Assembly (NCBI RefSeq): GCF_001273775.1
Contig: NZ_CP011801.1
Coordinates: forward strand, 4,525,486 to 4,589,485
Length of the DNA: 64,000 nucleotides
DNA from: Nitrospira moscoviensis
Lineage (GTDB): Bacteria > Nitrospirota > Nitrospiria > Nitrospirales > Nitrospiraceae
Reading direction: 5' to 3'
This document shows, in pieces, positions 44,744 through 51,163 of the stretch. The translations under genes were made by a program, and so were the position numbers. Position 1 is the stretch's first letter, and the number at the start of each line of letters is the position of its first letter. Under the pieces are notes generated by a model. The model searched no databases. It had not been told where the DNA came from and saw nothing but the letters and a program-made list of their open reading frames with translations.

Positions 44744-45112
44744 TTAGTCCCTCTTTTCCCTCCTAAATCGTTCGTACGCCGCTCGAATGATCGCGTCCAT
44801 TGCCTCCGCGGCATCTTTGTCGAGATTTGGGTCTGTCCTTAACAGCGAAGAAATTTGTGTGATCGCCTCTGGTCGCTGTTTCTTCTTGAACGAAGCCTTC
44901 ACGAAGTCTGAGGGATTAAGCCCCGCCCATGCAGAGAGAGCTGCTAGGCTTGCCGCATCAGGACTACGTCCTTGTGCCATTCGTGTGAGGGTGGATGCGC
45001 TAACGCCCGTTTCCATCGCCACCTGCTTCCAGGTTTTCTGCCGGGCGCCCACCGTACTCTCCAGTACCTTGTAGAACGCTCGCCCATCAAACCCTTTGCT
45101 TTCCCGAGACAT
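44744..45112 (-). CDS. Xre-family transcriptional regulator of the ubiquitin-like operon
   Basis: The 122-residue product starts at ATG 45112; GGAGG lies five bases upstream, which decides against the longer frame. A helix-turn-helix of Xre/Cro type (about 26-80; KTWKQVAMETGVSASTLTRMAQGRSPDAASLAALSAWAGL) is followed by a helical C-terminal region (ITQISSLLRTDPNLDKDAAEAMDAIIRAAYERF), probably for dimerisation. It is divergent from the Ubl gene. Paired palindromes in the shared promoter are the obvious binding sites, so it likely represses both its own gene and the Ubl-E2-E1 operon. Confidence 0.82.
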   Translation of the reverse strand: MSRESKGFDGRAFYKVLESTVGARQKTWKQVAMETGVSASTLTRMAQGRSPDAASLAALSAWAGLNPSDFVKASFKKKQRPEAITQISSLLRTDPNLDKDAAEAMDAIIRAAYERFRREKRD

Positions 45113-45130
45113 ACCGGCCTCCATGGAGTG

Positions 45131-45207
45131 ATTGCAAATTAGCAATTGACTTTCTAAATAGCGTTTAGTAGATTGGTTGCAACTTAGCAACTATTAACCT
45201 AAATAGC
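45131..45207. promoter_or_regulatory. Duplicated palindromic operator between xre and the Ubl gene
   Basis: Two near-identical palindromes, TTGCAAATTAGCAA (45132-45145) and TTGCAACTTAGCAA (45177-45190), have outer bases that also pair, giving 16-bp inverted repeats at 45131-45146 and 45176-45191. They are exactly 45 bp apart. Each is followed at the same distance by CTAAATAGC (45154-45162 and 45199-45207), so the whole module is tandemly duplicated. Placement around the predicted promoter suggests operators for the divergent Xre protein. Confidence 0.65.
45146..45174 (+). promoter_or_regulatory. Predicted sigma-70-type promoter of the Ubl-E2-E1 operon
   Basis: A -35-like TTGACT (45146-45151) and a -10-like TAGATT (45169-45174) are separated by 17 bases. 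The two operators bracket it: one ends where the -35 begins and the other starts one base after the -10, where transcription would begin. That is a typical repressor arrangement. The hexamers are imperfect matches, so this is a prediction from position and spacing. Confidence 0.45.
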
Positions 45208-45223
45208 AAGGAGAAAACTCGCG

Positions 45224-45484
45224 ATGGACAAACACGACAAAAAGGAAGAAAAGCATCCATTGACGGTCTTGGTGAACGAACAACAAGTTGTATTCCATGT
45301 GCACTCGGCGACTGGTGCGCAGATCAAGACCACTGCAATCGCTCAAGGAGTCGCGATCCAGCCAAACTTTGTATTGCAGTTGGAGCATCCGAACGGAACC
45401 AGCAACATCGTAGGGGACGCAGATACAGAGCACCTTCATAACCACATGCGGTTTACGGCCATCGCGCCGGATGACAACTCGTAG
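45224..45484 (+). CDS. Ubiquitin-like protein (multi-ubiquitin-family single domain)
   Basis: The 86-residue product starts at ATG 45224; AAGGAG lies at 45208-45213. After a charged N-terminal tail (residues 1-11) one beta-grasp-like domain follows: LTVLVNEQQVVFHVHSAT, then GAQIKTTAIAQGV and FVLQLEHPNG, ending MRFTAIAPDDNS. The spacing of these blocks fits the Multi_ubiq family. The C-terminus has no Gly-Gly, unlike ubiquitin, so a different terminal chemistry or a trimming step is expected. No cysteine is present. It leads a compact operon: nine bases to the E2-like gene, which in turn overlaps the JAB-E1 gene. Confidence 0.72.
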   Translation: MDKHDKKEEKHPLTVLVNEQQVVFHVHSATGAQIKTTAIAQGVAIQPNFVLQLEHPNGTSNIVGDADTEHLHNHMRFTAIAPDDNS

Positions 45485-45493
45485 GTCGCAGCC

Positions 45494-45880
45494 ATGAAGG
45501 TGGAGGTGTCAAAGAGCATTGAAGAATTGAAGCGGCAGTTTCCATCGGCAGAACTGACTATCCGAGAGGATGGCCATGGCGGGGCTATGGTGATCGTAGA
45601 ACCAGTGTCCGTCGGTGGAAAATACAACCCACATATGACCTGGGTAGGCTTCCACATCACTGCTCAATACCCCTATGCAGACATCTATCCGATCTTCATT
45701 GGCGCTGAGATCAAGCGTGTGGATGGACGTGAGTTCCAGGCTCCGGTAACGCACGGTCATCAGTTTGAAGGTAGGCCGGCGATTCAAGTCTCTCGGCGCA
45801 GCGGGGCCGCACAGAATGGGTTACAGAGAGCGACAACGAAGATCCTGAAGATACTAGATTTTTTGGAGAGGCTGGAATGA
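45494..45880 (+). CDS. E2-fold protein lacking any cysteine
   Basis: The 128-residue product reads as an E2/UBC-like fold of the bacterial families. WVGFHITAQYPYADIYPIFI (50-69) corresponds to the E2 YPF-x-P strand and loop. HGHQFEGRPAIQVSRRSG (87-104) stands where E2s have HPNI...G.ICLDI. The helix RATTKILKILDFLERL closes the chain. The position of the catalytic Cys is occupied by Gln98 or a neighbour, and the whole protein contains no cysteine. It therefore cannot form a thioester; Ser100 or Ser103 are nucleophile candidates if it acts at all. The gene sits between the Ubl and E1 genes and overlaps the latter as ATGA. Confidence 0.65.
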   Translation: MKVEVSKSIEELKRQFPSAELTIREDGHGGAMVIVEPVSVGGKYNPHMTWVGFHITAQYPYADIYPIFIGAEIKRVDGREFQAPVTHGHQFEGRPAIQVSRRSGAAQNGLQRATTKILKILDFLERLE

Positions 45881-47250
45881 CGACGTGTCAACTCAAGATG
45901 ACGCGACAAGACTTCAATCGTGTCATGAGCCATTTATTCCCAGGTGATGATGACGAACACGCGGCTGTTCTGCTGGCCGGTGTCTCGTTGATCGAGGGGC
46001 GGCTCACCTTGCTCGTTCGTGAAACCTACGTTGCTCGAGAGGGAATCGACTATGTTCACGGCAAGACGGGGTATCGAGCGCTTGCTCCGACCTTTATACA
46101 TCGTTGTATCACCCGTGCTCGCGACGAACGGCTGGTCTACCTAGCGATTCACAATCATTTGAGTGACGAGTACGTCGGATTCAGCTCTGTGGATCTCGCC
46201 TCTCATGAAAGAGGGTATCCGGCTTTACTTCAAATTGCTCGCGGAATGCCAGTCGGTGCCCTCGTGTTTGGTAAGCGATCGATCGAGGCCGATATTTGGC
46301 TCCCCGATCGCACTCGCTTGTCGCTTGAACAGGCCATCGTGGTTGGAAGCACTATCCATCGACTGACCCCCTCACCGACGCTCATCACTGTGAGTCGCAC
46401 AGAGACCTACGACCGACAAGTCAGGATGTTTGGGAAAGCTGGTCAGATAGAGCTGCGAAAATGTCGGGTTGGCATTATAGGGCTTGGCGGGATCGGTAGT
46501 CTGGTGGCGGAGTACTTAGCGAGACTTGGCGTAGGGCATTTCTGCCTGATTGACGATGACTGGGTAGAGCATACGAATCTTTCTCGCATCATAGGTGCGT
46601 CGGCTGAGGATGCCATCGCAAGAGTGTACAAAGTTGAGGTTTGCAAACGAATGATCCTGCAAGCCAATGTAGAGGCCGACGTCCAAACCTTGACGGAGGA
46701 CGTCTCACGAGAGACGGTTGCCAAGAGGTTGCTCGCCTGTGATTTCATTTTCCTCGCTGCCGACTCAATGCGCGCGCGGTTGGTCTTCAACGCGATCGTC
46801 CACCAGTATTTCATTCCCGGAGTGCAGCTGGGTTCGAAAATCCGCTGTGGAAGTAACGGATCCCTTTTGGAGGTCATGAGTGCGAATCGTTCCGTTAGGC
46901 CAGGGAAAGGGTGCCTGTGGTGCAACCAGTTCATTGACCCTACTGGACTTGCCAAAGAGGCGAAAACGGACGAGGAGCGCAAAGCGCAACAGTACGGCGT
47001 GGAGGAGCCAAATCCAAGCGTGATCAGTTTGAATGCGATTTCGGCTTCACATGCTGTCAATGACTTCTTACTGGACTACCTTTGCCTTCGTCCAGAGAGC
47101 GAGGCATTGCAGTACGAGCATATACATTGCCTGCGCGACGTGCGAACTCTTGTCACACCAAGGAAGGATGCCGATTGTCCGGAATGCTCTCGTGAGGGAA
47201 GGCGATTCGGGCGAGGCGATTCAGCGGACTTGCCATGTGCCGAAGGTTAG
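45877..47250 (+). CDS. JAB (JAMM) metallopeptidase fused to a ThiF/E1-like adenylating enzyme
   Basis: The 457-residue product has two parts. Residues 1-165 form a JAB domain, with Glu27 in DEHAAVLLAG, His92 and His94 in AIHNHLSD, and Ser103/Asp106 in FSSVD. These are the zinc and catalytic positions of JAMM isopeptidases, with one extra residue in the loop. Residues 175-440 form an E1/MoeB-like domain: nucleotide-binding GLGGIGS (202-208), LIDDDWVEHTNLSR, Lys252, AADS and zinc pairs CLWC (346/349) and CPEC (434/437). The crossover region between the zinc pairs (350-402) has no Cys where ThiF-type E1s keep the catalytic one. It would activate the Ubl C-terminus and could also cleave it. Confidence 0.85.
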   Translation: MTTCQLKMTRQDFNRVMSHLFPGDDDEHAAVLLAGVSLIEGRLTLLVRETYVAREGIDYVHGKTGYRALAPTFIHRCITRARDERLVYLAIHNHLSDEYVGFSSVDLASHERGYPALLQIARGMPVGALVFGKRSIEADIWLPDRTRLSLEQAIVVGSTIHRLTPSPTLITVSRTETYDRQVRMFGKAGQIELRKCRVGIIGLGGIGSLVAEYLARLGVGHFCLIDDDWVEHTNLSRIIGASAEDAIARVYKVEVCKRMILQANVEADVQTLTEDVSRETVAKRLLACDFIFLAADSMRARLVFNAIVHQYFIPGVQLGSKIRCGSNGSLLEVMSANRSVRPGKGCLWCNQFIDPTGLAKEAKTDEERKAQQYGVEEPNPSVISLNAISASHAVNDFLLDYLCLRPESEALQYEHIHCLRDVRTLVTPRKDADCPECSREGRRFGRGDSADLPCAEG

Positions 47251-47414
47251 ATCTCCCACTCTTCGGATATGCGAACCTCTGTTTCGTCCACGATCTCTTC
47301 CAGGCAGGTGAAGCAGGGAAACGGAAAGCGGTCGACGGGAAGAGAGCAGACTTCGCCGACAGGCGACTCTTCGAGCGCCGGGCCGCCGCACTCTTTGTGG
47401 ATCAACGTCAGCAT
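47247..47414 (-). CDS. 55-residue cysteine-containing protein
   Basis: A short frame from ATG 47414 to TAA 47247-47249. The product has Cys9, Cys23 and a C-terminal CFTC pair (34 and 37), a spacing usable for a small zinc site, and is otherwise acidic (LEEIVDETEVRISEEWEI). It begins 12 bases after the stop of the hydrolase gene and ends by overlapping the JAB-E1 stop region from the other strand. No family was recognised. It likely belongs with the hydrolase operon rather than the island. Confidence 0.55.
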   Translation of the reverse strand: MLTLIHKECGGPALEESPVGEVCSLPVDRFPFPCFTCLEEIVDETEVRISEEWEI

Positions 47415-47426
47415 GCCGGCATACTA

Positions 47427-48179
47427 TCACGACCCGAAGACCGCGCGCTTGAGGCTATCCATATGGTCCGGGCCGCTCAGCCGATGGTCGCCGGGAATCA
47501 GGTGCAGTTCGATCGGAAAGCCGGGGTCGCGCGCGAGGAGTTCCTCGACGAACTGGCTGCTGCCCTGCGGCAGGATCACCGTGTCTTGCAACCCGTGCAG
47601 AATCGTCGTCTTTACGCGTCGCAAGCCATCGAAGCGCTGCTTCCAGACCGCCTCGCTTTCCTCCACCCACTTCCAGGCGATCGGATAATCGCGGTGGACT
47701 TCATCATCGTCCCACGGCATCCAGCCGGCGGTGTGCCACGCATGGCGGCGCTCTTCGGATATGGACCGCGCGCGGACGCCCATCATGTTGAACGCCGGCG
47801 CGATCAAGATGAGTCGCTCGACGGACGCACATTCCTGCGCCATCATCCAAGCAATCCAACTGCCGAGTGAATTGCCGGTAATGGTTACCGGTGGTCCATC
47901 TTTGAGGCTCCGGACGACAAGTCTGGCGTCGTCGACCCAATCTGACAGGGTGTAATCGGTAAAGCTTCCTTCCGACTCCCCGAACCCCCGCACGTCATAG
48001 CAACAGAATCCCCACCCCCGCTCCTCGCACCATTGGGCGAGCGCCTTGCTTTTGTTCCCCCAGCGTTTGGACAGGAACCCGGTGATGAACAGCACCTGGC
48101 GATCTCGCCCCTCCGCCCGATCGCCGCGGATGAGCTTGCCGTCCGGACCGGTGAGATGAAACGGCTGGAGCGCGCTCAT
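47427..48179 (-). CDS. Alpha/beta hydrolase
   Basis: The 250-residue product has the alpha/beta-hydrolase order: oxyanion-region FITGFLSKRWGN, CYDVRGFGESEG, the nucleophile elbow GNSLGS (Ser104), LHGLQDTVILPQ (acid) and IPGDHRLSG (His). RGFGES is the usual Gly-rich turn after strand 4. The substrate is unknown; ester or lipid acyl hydrolysis is likely. It lies two bases after the stop of the esterase gene, so the two are co-transcribed. Confidence 0.82.
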   Translation of the reverse strand: MSALQPFHLTGPDGKLIRGDRAEGRDRQVLFITGFLSKRWGNKSKALAQWCEERGWGFCCYDVRGFGESEGSFTDYTLSDWVDDARLVVRSLKDGPPVTITGNSLGSWIAWMMAQECASVERLILIAPAFNMMGVRARSISEERRHAWHTAGWMPWDDDEVHRDYPIAWKWVEESEAVWKQRFDGLRRVKTTILHGLQDTVILPQGSSQFVEELLARDPGFPIELHLIPGDHRLSGPDHMDSLKRAVFGS

Positions 48180-48181
48180 AT

Positions 48182-48895
48182 TCAGTTCAGCACCCTGCGC
48201 AGAAAGGAGCTCAGCGACCTGAGTACCGGCGGGGAAATTTCATGCCCCCCGCGGAAGCTCTGCCATTCCACGGCGAGGCCGGATTGGGACAAGGCCTCGC
48301 GGAGCCGCTCCGCTCCGACGTAAGGAAGAATCTCATCGTGCGTACCATGGCTTTGGAAGACCGGCAGGCCCTTGCGCTTTGCCATCAAGGGGGCCCAGAC
48401 GGAGTGGGCCAGCACATTTCCCGAGAGCTGCACGAGGCCGGCAAATGGATAGTCCGTGTGCAAAACGGCGTCGCAGGTCAGCATGGCGCCCTGGGAGAAG
48501 CCGCCGATGGCGGTCCTCTTATATTCAATCGGCAGACGACGGGGCAGTTCCGCGAGAAACGCCAGGATCCGCTCGCGGGCCAACGCCAGCCCTTTCGGAA
48601 TTTCGATCGAGAGATCACGTACTCGACCCGCCTGGCGGTCCGCTTGAATCCGCGCCATGTCGATCATCCACCAAGCGCGCGAGCTGCCGTAGCCGAGGCT
48701 CAAGTCCAACGGCCCCTCCGGAAAGATCCACCGCGTACCAGCCGGCGCCTGGATGACGTCGGCCAACGGCACCAGATCGTCGCCCGGCGCGCCGAAGCCG
48801 TGCAGAAGAATCACGGCCGGCCCTGTCCCGCCTCCCTGTCCATCCGTGCCGCCGGTGAGGCGGACGGTGAGTCCGCCGATTTTTTCCCTCTTCAT
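48182..48895 (-). CDS. Phospholipase/carboxylesterase-family serine esterase
   Basis: The 237-residue product has LLHGFGAPGDDLVPLAD, a nucleophile in GGFSQGAML (Ser134), QSHGTHDEILPY (Asp) and GGHEI (His), the YpfH/carboxylesterase type of alpha/beta hydrolase. These enzymes act on short acyl esters, lysophospholipids or S-acyl groups. It starts four bases after the end of selO, which lies upstream on the same strand, so selO and the two hydrolase genes probably form one operon. Confidence 0.85.
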   Translation of the reverse strand: MKREKIGGLTVRLTGGTDGQGGGTGPAVILLHGFGAPGDDLVPLADVIQAPAGTRWIFPEGPLDLSLGYGSSRAWWMIDMARIQADRQAGRVRDLSIEIPKGLALARERILAFLAELPRRLPIEYKRTAIGGFSQGAMLTCDAVLHTDYPFAGLVQLSGNVLAHSVWAPLMAKRKGLPVFQSHGTHDEILPYVGAERLREALSQSGLAVEWQSFRGGHEISPPVLRSLSSFLRRVLN

Positions 48896-48898
48896 CGG

Positions 48899-50392
48899 CT
48901 ACGACGAGCAGCTCACCGAAAGGTGTTTGCCCCAGTTGGGCGGCGCCGCGGCATAGGGTTCCATGCCCGGGCGATCGGTGAAGGGATCTTGGAGCAGGGT
49001 GAAGAGCCGATCGATTTCGGAGAAGTCGCCCTGTTGCGCTTTGTCGATCGCCTGCTGGGCCAGATAATTCCGCAAGACATACCGGGGATTGACCCGCTCC
49101 ATGCGCGCCCGCCGTTCGTCGTCGCGGCTCTGTTCGCCGCGGAGGCGATCCCGATAGCGCGCCGCCCACTCGTCGAAGCGCTCGCGATTCAGGAAATGCT
49201 CCCGCAGCCTATCTTTTTCACCCTCTCCCTTGAGGCGAGAGGGCGGGGTGAGGGTGAAGAATTCGCCGAGTTCTCGAAAGACGATCGTGTAGTCGGCATG
49301 GCTCTCCTGGAGCAGACCCAGGAAGTCCCGGATCAGCTCATCGTCCTCGGGCCGCGCGTCGCTCAATCCGAACTTCGCCCGCATGAGCCTGAGGTACTCG
49401 GCTTCGAACAGCGGCGTGTAGCGATCGAGCCCGGCTTTCAAGGCTTCCCTATCGGTCAAGGGCAGGAGCGCCTGCGCGAGGCAACTGAGGTTCCACAGTC
49501 CGATGTAAGGCTGTTGGTTGAAGGCGTACCGGCCGTTGTGGTCCGAGTGGTTGCAGATGAAGCCGGCATCGTAGTCGTCCATGAAGCCGAACGGGCCGTA
49601 ATCGAGCGTTAACCCGAGGATGGACATGTTATCCGTATTCATGACGCCGTGCGCCCACCCGGCCGCTTGCCACCGCGCGATCAGCCGGGCCGTCCGTTCC
49701 ACCACTTCGGCGAAGAAGCGGGCGTACTTGTCCGTGGCGTCCTTCAGATCACGGAAATGCTGGTCGATGACATAGTCGGCCAGGATCTTGAGCGCGTCAT
49801 ACTGCTTCCGGTAGTAGAAGACCTCAAAGGTGCCGAAGCGGACATGCGTCGGCGCCATGCGCAGCAGCATCGCGCCGGTTTCGACCTGCTCGCGATAGAC
49901 CTTCTCGTCGCTGCCGACGAGGCAGAGCGCCCGCGTCGTCGGGATGCCCAGCTCGTGCATCGCCTCGCTGCAGAGATATTCCCTGATGGTGGAACGGAGC
50001 ACGGCGCGCCCGTCGCCGTCGCGCGAGAACGGTGTCATCCCGGCGCCCTTGAGATGCAGGTCCCATTTCTCGTCGCGGTCGTTCACGGCTTCCCCCAATA
50101 AGATGGCGCGGCCGTCGCCGAGCTGGGGGACGTAGACGCCGAACTGATGGCCGGCGTAGAGCATGGCGAGCGGCTCCATGCCGGGCACCAAGAGACTCCC
50201 GCCGAAGACTCCGACGAACTCAGGTCTCGTCAATTGCTCGGGGTCGAGGTCGATCAGCTCGGCCGCGGTGCGATTGGCATGGATGAGATACGGCGGCGAG
50301 CCGAACGGTGTGGGATTCAGCTTGGCGTAGAACGCCTCCGGCAGGCGGGCGTAGGTATTGTCGAAGGAGAGCTGTTCCAGTCCGCGGCGCAT
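48899..50392 (-). CDS. selO: Protein adenylyltransferase SelO (YdiU)
   Basis: The 497-residue product has SelO-family blocks: FDNTYARLPEAFYAKLNPTPF, LYAGHQFGVYVPQLGDGRAILLGE (nucleotide-binding) and HLKGAGMTPFSRDGDGRAVLRSTIREYLCSEAMHELGIPTTRAL. The catalytic-site GVMNTDNMSILGLTLDYGPFGFMDDYD is also present. SelO is a pseudokinase-fold enzyme that transfers AMP to protein Ser, Thr or Tyr residues, linked to redox stress. An unusual stretch, FFTLTPPSRLKGEGEKDRL, near residue 380-400 is encoded by a palindromic repeat inserted in frame. The C-terminal redox Cys (SVSCSS) is present. Confidence 0.9.
   Translation of the reverse strand: MRRGLEQLSFDNTYARLPEAFYAKLNPTPFGSPPYLIHANRTAAELIDLDPEQLTRPEFVGVFGGSLLVPGMEPLAMLYAGHQFGVYVPQLGDGRAILLGEAVNDRDEKWDLHLKGAGMTPFSRDGDGRAVLRSTIREYLCSEAMHELGIPTTRALCLVGSDEKVYREQVETGAMLLRMAPTHVRFGTFEVFYYRKQYDALKILADYVIDQHFRDLKDATDKYARFFAEVVERTARLIARWQAAGWAHGVMNTDNMSILGLTLDYGPFGFMDDYDAGFICNHSDHNGRYAFNQQPYIGLWNLSCLAQALLPLTDREALKAGLDRYTPLFEAEYLRLMRAKFGLSDARPEDDELIRDFLGLLQESHADYTIVFRELGEFFTLTPPSRLKGEGEKDRLREHFLNRERFDEWAARYRDRLRGEQSRDDERRARMERVNPRYVLRNYLAQQAIDKAQQGDFSEIDRLFTLLQDPFTDRPGMEPYAAAPPNWGKHLSVSCSS
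49217..49258. repeat. REP-like palindromic repeat inside selO
   Basis: A 42-bp palindrome, with outer arms TTCACCCT (49217-49224) and AGGGTGAA (49251-49258) and inner arms CCCTCTC (49221-49227) and GAGAGGG (49236-49242). It reads like the common extragenic REP type but lies within the coding region, where it adds LTPPSRLKGEGE-like residues without breaking the frame. Confidence 0.6.
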
Positions 50393-50461
50393 GGCGTTCG
50401 TCGGGAAGTCCCTTGTGCATCTTACAACGCCGGAGGCACGTCATGCCGCGCTCCGGCCGGC

Positions 50462-50833
50462 CTAGCGCACCAGGGCCTCGAGATCCTTCTCCAACGCGAA
50501 GACGATCACCCGTTCGCCGATCTGCGCGTCGATGTCCGTGAAGAGCGCCGTGGCTTTCACCCCGGTAATCTGGCTGATTTGCTCGCAGAGCTTATCGCGT
50601 CCTTGGGCGATGAGATTCTGCCGGAGGCGTTTCACCATATCGATGCCGTCGGCCGTCTTGGCAAGCTGTCGCTCGGCCGGAGTGAGGACGCCTTTCAAGC
50701 GGATGAGCACCTGGTCGCGGACGATGAACGCCTTGACGTCGTCCGGTCCGCGCCCCATGAATTCCTGCTCGAATTTAATGACGGCGGTGCGCATCGCCGC
50801 TTCCATATCGCCTTTTGTCCGGCCGCTGCTCAT
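50462..50833 (-). CDS. DUF2294 family protein
   Basis: The 123-residue product shows family features: MRTAVIKFEQEFMGRGPDDVKAFIVRDQVLIRLKGVLTPAERQLA, GIDMVKRLRQNLI, then ITGVKATALFTDIDAQIGERVIVFAL. It is a small soluble alpha/beta protein of unknown function. In several bacteria DUF2294 genes neighbour ion or bicarbonate transporters; here it is divergent from the dab operon, about 330 bases away. A role in inorganic carbon regulation is only suggested by position. Confidence 0.8.
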   Translation of the reverse strand: MSSGRTKGDMEAAMRTAVIKFEQEFMGRGPDDVKAFIVRDQVLIRLKGVLTPAERQLAKTADGIDMVKRLRQNLIAQGRDKLCEQISQITGVKATALFTDIDAQIGERVIVFALEKDLEALVR

Positions 50834-51095
50834 CGGTCATTCCTTCGAGGGGAAACGCGGCGAGTCATTATAGGGGCGCGGCTGGAAGCCTCACAAGGAC
50901 AAACTGCCCCGGCCCCCGAAGCCGGGCCTGCCGGATCTAGCGGACGACCGTCTGGCTTGACTTGGTGAGGACGGATACTTGATAAGTGTCGGGCGCAGCG
51001 CCTTCCGCTTGGTTCCGACGGGGCGGACGGATCTGCCGGACGTGATACGAGGCGGCGGTAGGGTGACCGGTTTCCAGCGGGGCCGGGCGCAGTAC
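50834..51095 (+). other. Gene-free leader region before the dab operon
   Basis: The 330-base gap between the DUF2294 and dabB genes has no supportable reading frame. It contains GC-rich potential stems (for example CCCGG/CCGGG pairs near 50909-50926, and CCGG repeats at 51067-51084) and ends in a strong terminator hairpin directly ahead of dabB. This arrangement suggests a structured leader RNA, either an attenuator or riboswitch, or a short non-coding transcript. I cannot match it to a known riboswitch class. Confidence 0.35.
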
Positions 51096-51140
51096 AAGCC
51101 AGCCGGCTTCTCTCGCGGGAGAGAGGCGGCTGGCTTTTTT
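51096..51140 (+). terminator. Rho-independent terminator or attenuator hairpin
   Basis: Stem 51097-51105 (AGCCAGCCG) pairs perfectly with 51127-51135 (CGGCTGGCT). An inner stem TCTCTC (51109-51114) pairs with GAGAGA (51119-51124) around a GCGG loop. A run of six T follows at 51135-51140. It lies 23 bases before the dabB start on the same strand, where a terminator would act as an attenuator for the operon unless transcription starts further in. Confidence 0.7.
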
Positions 51141-51163
51141 GTTTCTCGACTCCAAGCGACGAC

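Noticed and set aside
42778..47430. Prophage or transposon boundary around the Ubl island
   Set aside because: No integrase, transposase, tRNA end or flanking direct repeat was visible; transfer is inferred from composition only.
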